Shown: piece by piece, positions 55,889 through 64,000 of the stretch
Layout of the letters: the number at the start of each line of letters is the position of its first letter
Position numbering within the stretch: the stretch's first letter is position 1
IMG/VR virus record: IMGVR_UViG_3300008459_007659
Location: 62,001 to 126,000 of that record
Origin: a virus
Direction: 5' to 3' (one strand)
Length of the DNA stretch: 64,000 bases
Notes under the pieces: generated by a model
Seen by the model: the letters and a program-made list of their open reading frames with translations, nothing else
Told to the model about the DNA's origin: nothing
Database searches by the model: none
Made by a program: the position numbers and the translations under genes

Positions 55889-57105
55889 GTTTTATTTTTA
55901 ATAATCAAGTATCTTATAGTGACAGTGCAAATTTAGATGCATTTGGTAGGTTAAGAACTGCCGCAGTCCAAAATTTATTGGACATTAAACACGTATACGA
56001 TAAAAATCCATTACAAGTAAATGAGGTTACCGCAGGAACTGCAACGTCAATTTTTAATCAACAATTTGCGAGAGTTAGAATGTCAACTGCGGCAAATAAT
56101 GATTTAGTTATAAGACAATCAAAAACACACCCTATTTACCAACCAGGAAAAAGTCAATTATTCCAAGCAAGTTTCTCAAATTTTCAGTTAGAAACAAATG
56201 TCATAAAAAGGGTGGGAGGATTCACCTCAACAACGGCATCTACATATAATTCGGTTTTTGATGGGTTCTTTTTAGAAAGTAATGGGGTAACAAACGAAAT
56301 AAGTTTTCAAATATGGAGATCGGGAACTACGGTTTATAGTGCGGCAACAACCGTATGGAACACTAATGAATTTAACCCAATAGGTTTAGATTGGTCTAAC
56401 ACTAATTTAATGTCAGTTGATTATCAATGGTTAGGTGTTGGTAGAATGAGATTTGGTTTGGATTTAGATGGAATATTAATTTATTTTACCGAACATAATT
56501 GTGCTAATAACGAACCAAATGTTTATATGTCATCACCAAATCAACCAATAAGGTATGAAATAAGACAAGTTGGTGTTGGTTCAGGAAGTTTTGATATGAT
56601 ATGTTCACAAGTATCAACCGAAGGAGCATTAAACGGACTATATTCCACTGTAGGAGTTATAAACTCAACCACTGCAGATTTAAATTCGTCAGGTACAAAA
56701 TATCCATATATTGGTTATAGACTTAAACCAAGTTATAAATCAGTGACATCGCAATATAGTAGTTTGAGTATTTTAAATACCTCAAATGATAATTACTTAG
56801 TGACTATTGAATTTAATCCTACATTATCTGCAACTCCAAGTTGGACAGATATACCAAATTCACCATTTCAATATTCAATATATAATGGGACTGTTACAAC
56901 AACGATAACATCACCAGGTCACATTATGTCGTCTTTAATTGGTGAATCAGGATCATCAGCACTTTCAACAATTAAAGTGGATGATAATCAAATTAGAGTT
57001 GGTTCTAATGTTGATGGAACACTTGATGAAATGTGGGTATGTATAACACCATTAAGTGCAAGTGCAACATTTTTGGGAACCGCAGAAGTATTATATTATT
57101 TATAA
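55885..57105 (+). CDS. Virion structural/fibre protein with FGRLR-type N-terminus
   Basis: The protein has 406 aa from the ATG at 55885 (ATGA overlap); an upstream TTG frame at 55873 lies inside the preceding gene. The N-terminal motif DAFGRLRTAAVQNLLDIKHV is a recurrent signature of structural proteins in large marine T4-like phages. The rest is beta-rich with a jelly-roll-like look (LDWSNTNLMSVDYQWLGVGR). It lies between the two repeat fibres, so it may be their common connector or a fibre on its own. No catalytic motif is seen. Confidence 0.65.
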   Translation: MSFIFNNQVSYSDSANLDAFGRLRTAAVQNLLDIKHVYDKNPLQVNEVTAGTATSIFNQQFARVRMSTAANNDLVIRQSKTHPIYQPGKSQLFQASFSNFQLETNVIKRVGGFTSTTASTYNSVFDGFFLESNGVTNEISFQIWRSGTTVYSAATTVWNTNEFNPIGLDWSNTNLMSVDYQWLGVGRMRFGLDLDGILIYFTEHNCANNEPNVYMSSPNQPIRYEIRQVGVGSGSFDMICSQVSTEGALNGLYSTVGVINSTTADLNSSGTKYPYIGYRLKPSYKSVTSQYSSLSILNTSNDNYLVTIEFNPTLSATPSWTDIPNSPFQYSIYNGTVTTTITSPGHIMSSLIGESGSSALSTIKVDDNQIRVGSNVDGTLDEMWVCITPLSASATFLGTAEVLYYL

Positions 57106-57124
57106 AATAAAAATAGATTAAAAA

Positions 57125-58576
57125 ATGGCAAATCAAAAACTTACAGACAGAGTATTGGCAACGGGAGTCACATTAAATGATTTAATTCATATTGTAATTC
57201 CGACAGATATAACTGACGATCCTGCGGGTTCATCATATAAAGCAACCGTTAGTCAGATGATGGACACTATAAGTGGTTCCACAATTATGGTTTTGGATGC
57301 AGGAATTGGATCAACAATGAGATGTGATAATAATAATGAAGCGTCGGGAAGTTATTCAACAGTTAGTGGAGGTTATTGTAATACCTCAAGTGGAAATAAA
57401 TCAACTGTAAGTGGTGGATACCTTAATACATCGAGTAGTTATTACTCAACAGTTGGTGGTGGAGCGGCTAACACATCTAGTTGTGTTTATTCGACGGTAA
57501 GTGGTGGTCGTAACAACACATCAAGCGGTATTTATTCATTTATTGGTGGAGGATCCTTCAATAATAATAGTTCTTGTGGAAGTGTTATATCGGGTGGTGC
57601 AAATAATTTAACAGGACCAACAGGTGTTATCTCAACTCTAAGTTCATATACTCCAAGTGCTGGATTAGGTCTTGCAGATGCGACTTACGGACCTTATTCT
57701 CAAACAACAACAAGTGGTTATGGTGTTGGTGCGGATTTTACATTTGATGTTAGTGGTAATACAATAACTGGAGTTACAATCACAAATGGAGGTTTTGGAT
57801 ATAGTAATGGTGACACTATTTTTATTACAGGAACAACTTTTCCTGGTGGTACATCATCAAATGATGTTACATTAACTATTAATAATGTTTTAAGTAGTTA
57901 TTATTCAACCGTAAGTGGAGGACTAAATAATACATCAAGTGGAGATTGCTCAACCATAGGTGGAGGTAGAGGTAACACATCAAGTGGTAATGGTTCATTT
58001 GTTGGTGGCGGATCATTTAACAAATCAACTAATAATTTTTCAACAGTTGTAGGAGGTGCGGGTAACACATCAAGTTCTTATTATGTGACAATTGGTGGGG
58101 GAAAATACAACACATCAAGTGCTTGTTACTCAACCGTAAGTGGTGGATATAGAAATACAACATTAACGGGGTCAACATATTCAATAATAGGTGGTGGTCG
58201 TAGTAACACATCAAGTGCTTCGTATTCAACAATAAGTGGTGGGTATTGTAATACAATTTTAACAGGATCAACAAGTACAACAATTGGTGGTGGTTATCAA
58301 AATACAATATTAACAGGATCTACATATTCAACAATAAGTGGTGGTATATGTAACACATCAATTGGAATATCTTCGTCAATATTAGGTGGTTCTGGAAATA
58401 CGGTTATACACGATTGTTCATTTATTGTTGGTAATGGAATAGCAACTTCTTGTCCTAATACGACATATATGAATTGTTTATCAATTATGGATTTACCAAA
58501 TGAATCGTCATTACCATTACCTTCAGGTTCTGTTTATTATTGTACGACAGGTTGTGGTATTTACTATGTTCCATAA
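57125..58576 (+). CDS. Short repeat fibre, paralogue of the 52781 fibre, with an inserted domain
   Basis: The protein has 483 aa. The N-terminal adapter (TGVTLNDLIHIVIP, then PAGSSYKATVSQ) matches that of the long fibre, followed by the same STVSGG / NTSSG repeats. A segment of about 90 residues (about 168-258, including GADFTFDVSGNTITGVTITN and GGFGYSNGDTIFITG) interrupts the repeat array and looks like an independently folding beta domain. The C-terminus is short and Cys-containing (CTTGCGIYYVP). It has no TATTTATA of its own and starts 19 nt after the preceding gene. Confidence 0.7.
   Translation: MANQKLTDRVLATGVTLNDLIHIVIPTDITDDPAGSSYKATVSQMMDTISGSTIMVLDAGIGSTMRCDNNNEASGSYSTVSGGYCNTSSGNKSTVSGGYLNTSSSYYSTVGGGAANTSSCVYSTVSGGRNNTSSGIYSFIGGGSFNNNSSCGSVISGGANNLTGPTGVISTLSSYTPSAGLGLADATYGPYSQTTTSGYGVGADFTFDVSGNTITGVTITNGGFGYSNGDTIFITGTTFPGGTSSNDVTLTINNVLSSYYSTVSGGLNNTSSGDCSTIGGGRGNTSSGNGSFVGGGSFNKSTNNFSTVVGGAGNTSSSYYVTIGGGKYNTSSACYSTVSGGYRNTTLTGSTYSIIGGGRSNTSSASYSTISGGYCNTILTGSTSTTIGGGYQNTILTGSTYSTISGGICNTSIGISSSILGGSGNTVIHDCSFIVGNGIATSCPNTTYMNCLSIMDLPNESSLPLPSGSVYYCTTGCGIYYVP
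57341..58390 (+). repeat. Tandem fibre repeats in the shorter paralogue
   Basis: The same 45/51-nt units as in the gene at 52781 are present, split by a non-repeat insert at about 57625-57895. Sequence sharing between the two genes gives a substrate for recombination between them. Confidence 0.7.
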
Positions 58577-58604
58577 TTCACTTTTTACAATACTATAATA
58601 TCTT

Positions 58605-58649
58605 TATTTATAATTAATTTACTAAAAAATGGTAAGTTGATTATTTATA
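58605..58649 (+). promoter_or_regulatory. Two TATTTATA octamers before the SprB/Pro-Thr gene
   Basis: Copies lie at 58605-58612 and 58642-58649. The second starts 24 nt before the ATG at 58666. It is the only leader here with two exact copies. Confidence 0.45.
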
Positions 58650-58665
58650 GTAAAAGAGAATATAA

Positions 58666-60252
58666 ATGTCCAATTGTTATTGTTTAGAATTTAGTTTTGC
58701 AAAGGTTAATCAGTATGATTTAACCTATCAAGATTGTAGTGGAAACACTGTAACAGAAACATTCCAAAGTGGTACAACATACAATATATGTAGTGAAAAT
58801 TTTGATCCAATAACAAATTGTTTAGATATTGATTTTGAAGTTAAAGGACTCTGTGTTAATGGAGTTTGCCCTGGTGGATTATTTAAATATCAAAATGAAT
58901 GCGATGTAATAACAATATTCCCATTGGGAGTACAATGTTTAACTGAAAATCCAACAACAAGTAATAGTTTTGACGGTGTGGCATCTTTGTATATTACAGG
59001 AGGTACACCACCATATTTTATATCATGGGAAAATGGTAATTATTCTCAAACATTAACAAATTTGGGTTCAGGAGAATATGATGCGGTTGTTACCGATTTT
59101 TATGGTGACTTTACCGCAAGAACAACTTGTTATTTAACCGCACCAAGTCCGACACCAACACCAACTCCTACACCAACTCCTACACCGATACCGGCATTTA
59201 GTGGTTTATGTTTAATTGTTGAAGGTAGAATAGGTAAAGATCCTTATCTTGAATTAATTGATTTTGGTTATAATGGGTATTATAATGGAAAACCAACTTG
59301 GACATCAACACCTTCAGGTTATGATGTGGTATGGATGAGTGGTACAAGTCAGTGGGAAGTGTCAGGATGGACATACGGTAGTTTAGTTAATTTAAATCCA
59401 GCTACACCACCTATTGCTGGATGGCAATCTATTGGTTCAGTACCACCAAATCCGTCAATATTATCGGTACAAATGAGTGAAGGAACTTGTGCAAGTCAAG
59501 ACATATTGAGATATGAATTAACAGTTAACCAACCTACTTGTGTTCGTAAAGATGGTTTAGGTGGATGTATTAGTGACGGAAGTATAATATTTAATATTAT
59601 TGATGGAGTTCCACCATATGAGTATAGTATAGATGGATTCAACTTCTTCCCTAACCAACCTATCTTCCAAAGTCTATGTCCTGGGTTATACACAACAATT
59701 GTTACAGACTCTTCAGGACAAACATTTAGTCAAATTGTGAATTTAATACAACCGGCAGCACCTCAAATATATGCACTAACATTATCACTAAACGCCACGT
59801 CAACCGCATTTAATGTTACGGTTTCACCACAATTACCTGTAGGTACTACTCTTTCATTTGATTTAGTACATGAGAAATATTTTACAGAACAACCTCAATT
59901 TAATGCGTACACTTGGAATAATGTGGTTACAGTAAATAAAAATATGATTCCTGTTCCATATAGTACAACCACTAATAGTGGGTCATCAAATGCTTTACCT
60001 GATAAAGTGTGTATTGGAGGTGTTGTTGTTGAGTCACTTACAACATTTACTTGGGATAATATAACTATGGTACAGGGAGACACTGTTAGTGGTACAATTA
60101 GTAATCCAACACCAATATTGAATCTACCTTTAGAAACTCACTGTTTATCTGAAAAACATTCATATAATTTATATTTAAATGATGTAAAGTTAACTAACTG
60201 TCCTTGTTGTTCGGTAACCGTAATAAATAAACCGATAGGAAAAGTAGGGTAA
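58666..60252 (+). CDS. Fibre-type protein with SprB-like modules and Pro-Thr linker
   Basis: The protein has 528 aa. An N-terminal Cys-containing domain (CYCLEFSFAKVNQYDLTYQD) is followed by an SprB-like module (GTPPYFISWENGNYSQTLTN, then GEYDAVVTD). Next come a linker PTPTPTPTPTPTPIP at about residues 163-180, a small domain with a Trp-rich patch (WMSGTSQWEVSGWTYGS) and another SprB-like module (GVPPYEYSIDGFNFF, then GLYTTIVTDSSGQ). The C-terminal domain ends with a Cys pair (CPCCSV). Pro-Thr linkers give a stiff, extended spacing between domains. It is likely a virion surface protein. Confidence 0.65.
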   Translation: MSNCYCLEFSFAKVNQYDLTYQDCSGNTVTETFQSGTTYNICSENFDPITNCLDIDFEVKGLCVNGVCPGGLFKYQNECDVITIFPLGVQCLTENPTTSNSFDGVASLYITGGTPPYFISWENGNYSQTLTNLGSGEYDAVVTDFYGDFTARTTCYLTAPSPTPTPTPTPTPTPIPAFSGLCLIVEGRIGKDPYLELIDFGYNGYYNGKPTWTSTPSGYDVVWMSGTSQWEVSGWTYGSLVNLNPATPPIAGWQSIGSVPPNPSILSVQMSEGTCASQDILRYELTVNQPTCVRKDGLGGCISDGSIIFNIIDGVPPYEYSIDGFNFFPNQPIFQSLCPGLYTTIVTDSSGQTFSQIVNLIQPAAPQIYALTLSLNATSTAFNVTVSPQLPVGTTLSFDLVHEKYFTEQPQFNAYTWNNVVTVNKNMIPVPYSTTTNSGSSNALPDKVCIGGVVVESLTTFTWDNITMVQGDTVSGTISNPTPILNLPLETHCLSEKHSYNLYLNDVKLTNCPCCSVTVINKPIGKVG

Positions 60253-60271
60253 AATAAAATATCAAACATAG

Positions 60272-60279
60272 TATTTATA
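60272..60279 (+). promoter_or_regulatory. TATTTATA octamer before the 812-aa gene
   Basis: It starts only 14 nt before the ATG at 60286. If it is a -10-type element the transcript would be nearly leaderless, so this copy is less certain. Confidence 0.35.
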
Positions 60280-60285
60280 TAACAA

Positions 60286-62724
60286 ATGGCATATATACTC
60301 AAAAATACATCTGGTTTAATCAATACAAGAGTTACTGATACAGGTAGACAAAAATTATCTGAAGGTAACTTTAACATTGCGTATTTCCAAGTTGGGGATA
60401 GTGAAGTATCGTACAATGCATTATCGTCAACATATAATCAACCATATAGTATGGTATTGGAACCACCATTTAATAGTCAAAATAGTGCTGGTTCACCACA
60501 ATCAAATAGACAAAATGTTAAATACCCTTATTATGTAGATGGTTCTGCCGGTAATACATATGGAATTCCTTATATGGATTCGGTTATTGAACCTGTATTT
60601 AATAGAGCTCCTTTAAGAGGATTTTTTTCAGGAAATACTAGTGCAACCACAATTAGTTGGAGTGCTTTAACTAACAATAATTATGTAGTTAGCTCAAACT
60701 ATGTTGTAAATATGTGTTCTTTAAGTGGAACAAACCAAGTTGAATTAATATATTCTGGTTCTAATTTAATTAATGAGGGAATACCTTCAGTTGGTGATTT
60801 TATTACAATATATTATGACGGTAAATGGGATATAAATAACACTTGTTATAATTTACCAACCCCAACACCATCAGCGTCCGTCGCATCAACACCGACACCA
60901 ACCCCAACACCAAGTTCAACGTATACATTTGTGTGTTCGGCAACACCAACGCCAACACCAACTAAGACACCTTGTTTAACACCATCAAACACACCTGCGT
61001 GTCCTCCACCACCTATGGCGGATTGTTATATGTCAATTAATAGTTGTTATCCAATGATGACATATAGAATTATTGCGTACTGTAACAATGTTATTACTGT
61101 TGATAGGAATTTACCTGACTTTTCATCATTTTCTGGGTCATGTTATTCAAGAACATTAATCTATCCACCAAATATGACAACACTTTATGATAGTATAACA
61201 CCGGCACCTCATTGGAGTAGTGATGTTATTAATTTTGAAACTGTTTGTGATATTGATGAGTTTGATGTTAAAATATGGAACATGAATATTCCTTGGAGTG
61301 AAAATCCTGCAGGTTTATATCCTGCAACATATGAGGGATATGAATATTTTGGATCAATAGATTATCTTGGGACAAAAGAATATTTTGGATACGCATCAAG
61401 TTTGGGACAAAAAGACACTAGTTCGGTATATTACTACAATTCATTTGATGAAAAGATTACGGTACAACCTGAAGAACAAAAAGCAATTGCAATAATACAT
61501 TATACAAATCAAACCATTGACTTCTTCTATGGAGAGAAATTTGCGCTAGAACCATATGATTCCGCAAATCCTGATGATACAACAGGACAAGCAAGAAACT
61601 TTAAATTACATCTACCTTGGTTGATGTGGCATAAAAATCCTGCGTGTTGTTCGGGAGAAACATTTTGGGTTGATCCTGCGGGGTTTGAAGATAAAAATCT
61701 ATTTGATGTCCAATACATACAATCAAATAAAAATTCAGGGATGAATCAACCTGGTATTAGATATTATCATCTTTGGGATACTCACGCAAATGCTGATGGA
61801 TACCCAAGTAGAATTGGTAAAGTATTCCCTGATAGTAAGATAGTTATTATTGATGATGAGGAAATAATTGCGGCGATGTCATATAAGTCAAATAGAAACT
61901 GGACTTTACCAGCACCTCAAGTTTCCTTAGTAACCCCAAATACTTGTGGAACACCAACAACAACGGTAGATGGTATCTTAACAGGAAATAACGAAACTAT
62001 GTATGTGACTTATAGATTCACAAATCAAACTGGTTTTACAGATTCACTACATTGTAATTATTACTCAAAAGTAATCGGTAATAATAATGATTGTAATCCT
62101 GACACATCTAAAAATGTTGCATTAAGATTTGGTGCGGAATTCGGATGTATGGTACAACCTTCATACAGTGCTGGAACACCTTGTATTACTTCTTGTAACT
62201 ACTTACCTCAAGGATATTTTGGTACTAATTTTGAAATTCTGTGTCAAAAAGTTATAACAGGAAATAGACCTGACTCAACTCAATGGAGAATAATTGATTA
62301 TACCGATGTTATTAGTGCGTCAACAATTAATGGATATTTAACTCAAGATGGTATTACAGGCACGACATTCGTAATTACACCTGAATTATACAACGCAGCA
62401 CCATATTATAATTTAAATAATTACATATCCTTAACTACATTAGGATCCACAGGTGAAACATTAAATTTTGGTGATGAATTTTATTTTTATGGTGGTTTGG
62501 AAACAGATATCCAAGCAACAATATATGAAATGAAATATAAGATTAATTTGAGTAATGCTGAATTCTTAAACACATCAAATCCTACTTGGACTCAAGGAAC
62601 TAAATCATATATTACTGAGATTGCATTATTGGATAGAAATAAAGATATATTAGTAATGTCCAAACTACAATCACCAGTTCTAAGACAAGGTATCCAACAG
62701 TTCGTAGTTAAGTTAGATTTCTAA
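60286..62724 (+). CDS. Virion structural protein with Pro-Thr linkers
   Basis: The protein has 812 aa. The N-terminus (KNTSGLINTRVTDTGRQKLS, then EGNFNIAYFQVGDSEV) is a recurring start of structural proteins in large T4-like phages. Two Pro/Thr/Ser stretches (TPTPTPTPSSTYTF and ATPTPTPTKTPCLTP) near residues 190-245 separate it from a long C-terminal part with Cys and aromatic residues. Near the end lies TYEMKYK-like beta structure and the closing VLRQGIQQFVVKLDF. Its function in collar, baseplate or fibre attachment cannot be decided from sequence. It is the last structural gene on the plus strand. Confidence 0.6.
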   Translation: MAYILKNTSGLINTRVTDTGRQKLSEGNFNIAYFQVGDSEVSYNALSSTYNQPYSMVLEPPFNSQNSAGSPQSNRQNVKYPYYVDGSAGNTYGIPYMDSVIEPVFNRAPLRGFFSGNTSATTISWSALTNNNYVVSSNYVVNMCSLSGTNQVELIYSGSNLINEGIPSVGDFITIYYDGKWDINNTCYNLPTPTPSASVASTPTPTPTPSSTYTFVCSATPTPTPTKTPCLTPSNTPACPPPPMADCYMSINSCYPMMTYRIIAYCNNVITVDRNLPDFSSFSGSCYSRTLIYPPNMTTLYDSITPAPHWSSDVINFETVCDIDEFDVKIWNMNIPWSENPAGLYPATYEGYEYFGSIDYLGTKEYFGYASSLGQKDTSSVYYYNSFDEKITVQPEEQKAIAIIHYTNQTIDFFYGEKFALEPYDSANPDDTTGQARNFKLHLPWLMWHKNPACCSGETFWVDPAGFEDKNLFDVQYIQSNKNSGMNQPGIRYYHLWDTHANADGYPSRIGKVFPDSKIVIIDDEEIIAAMSYKSNRNWTLPAPQVSLVTPNTCGTPTTTVDGILTGNNETMYVTYRFTNQTGFTDSLHCNYYSKVIGNNNDCNPDTSKNVALRFGAEFGCMVQPSYSAGTPCITSCNYLPQGYFGTNFEILCQKVITGNRPDSTQWRIIDYTDVISASTINGYLTQDGITGTTFVITPELYNAAPYYNLNNYISLTTLGSTGETLNFGDEFYFYGGLETDIQATIYEMKYKINLSNAEFLNTSNPTWTQGTKSYITEIALLDRNKDILVMSKLQSPVLRQGIQQFVVKLDF

Positions 62725-62774
62725 AAACTTTAATTTTAATTAATAGTTGTTATATTATTAATAAATCATTTTTT

Positions 62775-63383
62775 ATGACTAAAACTATTAAAAATTCACC
62801 AAAAGTCCTTGGACTAGATGTCTCAACAAGAACCATTGGGTGGGCATTATTTGATATTAAAGAACAAGAATTATTAGAATTAACTCACATCTCACCAAGA
62901 CCAAAAGCAAAAGACTTTGGAGATAATAAAATGATGGAGTTGTTACTTAAATCTGAAATATTCAGAACAAAATTATCCGAATATAAAAATTTAGGGATTG
63001 TTAATGTAGTTATTGAGGAACCGTTGTTGAACTCAAATAATGTCTATACAATTCAAACTCTTTTAAGATTTAACACATTAATATGTAAAGAAATTTATGA
63101 TGCGTTAGGTATAGTTCCCGAATTTATATCAACATATAACTCAAGAAAATTTGCATTCCCTGAATTAGTACAACCTAATGATAAAGGTAAGCATGTTTTA
63201 TTTGGGGGACTTCCAAAAGACATAGATAAGAAACAAATTATTTGGGATTTAGTGGCAAAAAAAGAACCTCAAATCCAATGGTTGTACACTAAAAATAACA
63301 CCTTAAAGAAAGAAAATTTTGATCAAACCGATGCTTATACCTGTGTATTAGGATATATGAACTCAAAAGAAATTTGGAAATAA
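62775..63383 (+). CDS. RuvC-like Holliday junction resolvase
   Basis: The protein has 202 aa with an RNase H-fold nuclease pattern. First strand is VLGLDVSTRTIGWALFD (Asp15), second acidic site VNVVIEEPLL (Glu81/Glu82), and the final acids lie in NFDQTDAYTCVLGY (Asp183, Asp186), spaced as in RuvC. Such enzymes resolve branched DNA before or during packaging, the job of endonuclease VII in T4. It has no TATTTATA leader, and the upstream gap holds only AT-rich DNA. It converges on the minus-strand gene through a two-way terminator. Confidence 0.8.
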   Translation: MTKTIKNSPKVLGLDVSTRTIGWALFDIKEQELLELTHISPRPKAKDFGDNKMMELLLKSEIFRTKLSEYKNLGIVNVVIEEPLLNSNNVYTIQTLLRFNTLICKEIYDALGIVPEFISTYNSRKFAFPELVQPNDKGKHVLFGGLPKDIDKKQIIWDLVAKKEPQIQWLYTKNNTLKKENFDQTDAYTCVLGYMNSKEIWK

Positions 63384-63408
63384 TATCGGTTAGATAAAGG
63401 ATAATTTG

Positions 63409-63440
63409 AAATATCGTCTTTTTAGACGATATTTTTTTTT
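63409..63440. terminator. Bidirectional terminator between convergent genes
   Basis: A 10-bp perfect stem AAATATCGTC / GACGATATTT with a TTTTTA loop is flanked by A-rich sequence on the left and a T-run on the right. It can serve the resolvase on the plus strand; on the minus strand its left flank is weaker in T. Confidence 0.75.
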
Positions 63441-64000
63441 ATGGTGAACTCGGAGTTGGTGTTGGTGTTTGAGTCAATGTCGGAGTTGGTGTCGGAGTTA
63501 ATGTAACACAAGGACAATCAATAAAAACTATATTAATGTTATTACCTACAGGTATCTTATATGATTTTACAGTAATTGTTGAACCACCATTTATGTTTAT
63601 TACTTGAGTCTCGTTATTACTACAGTTTTTAATATTAAAAGTATTTGCAGTATATAGTAAATTAGTTACTTTATACTCACAACAAACATCAGGAGTTTGA
63701 GTTGGTGTTAATGTAGGTGTAGGTGTTGGTGTAGGTGTTGGAGTTGAACTAACAGGTGGAATACAAACAAGACATCCTCCTTCAGAAACTAAACCATTCT
63801 CAGTGTTCAAGACTATAATATCAACACCACTAATATTATCCGCAGTACCAATGTACTCAATACAAACATCTATCTCATTCACTTCCGCCTCATATACCAT
63901 ACCAATTACTGGAGTACCACCTGTCGGGTTTAATATAACATCAGTGGTTGAATAAATAAATCCATTTAAACAATCTTTGAATTGTTTGCTATTTGGACAT
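63439..64000 (-). CDS. Pro-Thr-linker fibre-type protein, 5' end beyond right edge
   Basis: The open frame enters from the right edge on the minus strand, so the start is outside the window; an internal Met at 63900 is not a necessary start, since 33 coding residues lie upstream of it. Visible parts are a small domain with Cys residues (KDCLNGFIYSTTDVI), a linker SSTPTPTPTPTPTLTPTQ, a second small domain (CCEYKVTNLLYTANTFNIKN) and a C-terminal Pro-Thr tail ending TPTPTPSSP. Composition matches the proteins at 58666 and 60286, so it is probably a surface protein of the same structure or an alternative version of it. Confidence 0.65.
   Translation of the reverse strand, partial: CPNSKQFKDCLNGFIYSTTDVILNPTGGTPVIGMVYEAEVNEIDVCIEYIGTADNISGVDIIVLNTENGLVSEGGCLVCIPPVSSTPTPTPTPTPTLTPTQTPDVCCEYKVTNLLYTANTFNIKNCSNNETQVININGGSTITVKSYKIPVGNNINIVFIDCPCVTLTPTPTPTLTQTPTPTPSSP

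Noticed and set aside
52781-58576. Diversity-generating retroelement acting on the fibre genes
   Set aside because: No reverse transcriptase gene and no template repeat with adenine-biased differences were seen in the window.
1-64000. Prophage or plasmid origin of the window
   Set aside because: No integrase, attachment-site-like repeat, partition or conjugation gene was found. The content is that of a lytic-type large phage genome.
1-64000. Recoded stop codons, as in some large Bacteroidetes phages
   Set aside because: Long genes end at ordinary TAA or TGA codons, the small minus-strand gene ends at TAG, and no gene is broken into pieces by in-frame stops except the local chaperone frameshift.

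Overview
The window is a 64 kb piece of a large, AT-rich, lytic-type tailed phage genome with a contractile (myovirus) tail that is distantly T4-like. Evidence for this is a tail sheath, tube, tape measure, gp53/LysM-, gp25- and gp6-like baseplate genes, and a replication block with a gp32-like SSB, UvsX/RecA, a 5'-nuclease, a gp41-like helicase and NrdA/NrdB. No integrase, tRNA, rRNA, CRISPR array or host housekeeping gene was seen. Several signs point to a Bacteroidetes (Flavobacteria-like) host. Start codons follow A-rich leaders with almost no Shine-Dalgarno sequences. Two fibre-type proteins carry SprB-like modules, and a baseplate protein has a PKD-like domain. The SSB ends in an acidic ELPF tip like bacterial SSBs. 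The host call is inference. The standard code is used: TAA is the main stop, with some TGA and one TAG.

Layout: (1) 1-1423, minus: an SNF2-type helicase cut by the left edge. (2) 1484-25652, plus: tail module A, with neck/terminator-like proteins, a putative nuclease, sheath, a HAD-type phosphatase, tube, a tail assembly chaperone with an apparent +1 frameshift extension, tape measure, two giant baseplate/hub proteins (1712 and 2319 aa) around a gp53-like LysM protein, and a Pro-rich protein. A small minus-strand ribbon-helix-helix-like gene (4037-4198) sits inside this block. (3) 25759-34784, plus: replication and nucleotide metabolism, interrupted by a GIY-YIG homing endonuclease at 30652-31383. 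(4) 34853-52746, plus: baseplate wedge module (gp25, gp6, a 1754-aa wedge protein with a membrane-type hydrophobic segment, then a chain of genes often joined by TAATG overlaps). (5) 52781-62724, plus: receptor-contact proteins, including two paralogous YadA/Hep_Hag-type repeat fibres, SprB-like modules and Pro-Thr linkers. (6) 62775-63383, plus: a RuvC-like resolvase. It converges through a two-way terminator on a Pro-Thr-linker protein gene (63439-64000, minus) cut by the right edge.

Two control themes stand out. The octamer TATTTATA (or TATTTATC) lies 14-43 nt before most genes that have a real leader, including the minus-strand regulator, and looks like a phage-specific (late?) promoter element. 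Hairpin terminators follow the products needed in bulk (sheath, tube, SSB) and mark the ends of the structural and replication blocks.

The best candidates for new biology are the +1 frameshift in the tail chaperone, short N-terminal peptides resembling T4 capsid-targeting sequences on a putative nuclease, a HAD enzyme and a Pro-rich protein (possible packaged cargo), and the hydrophobic hairpin inside a baseplate wedge protein.
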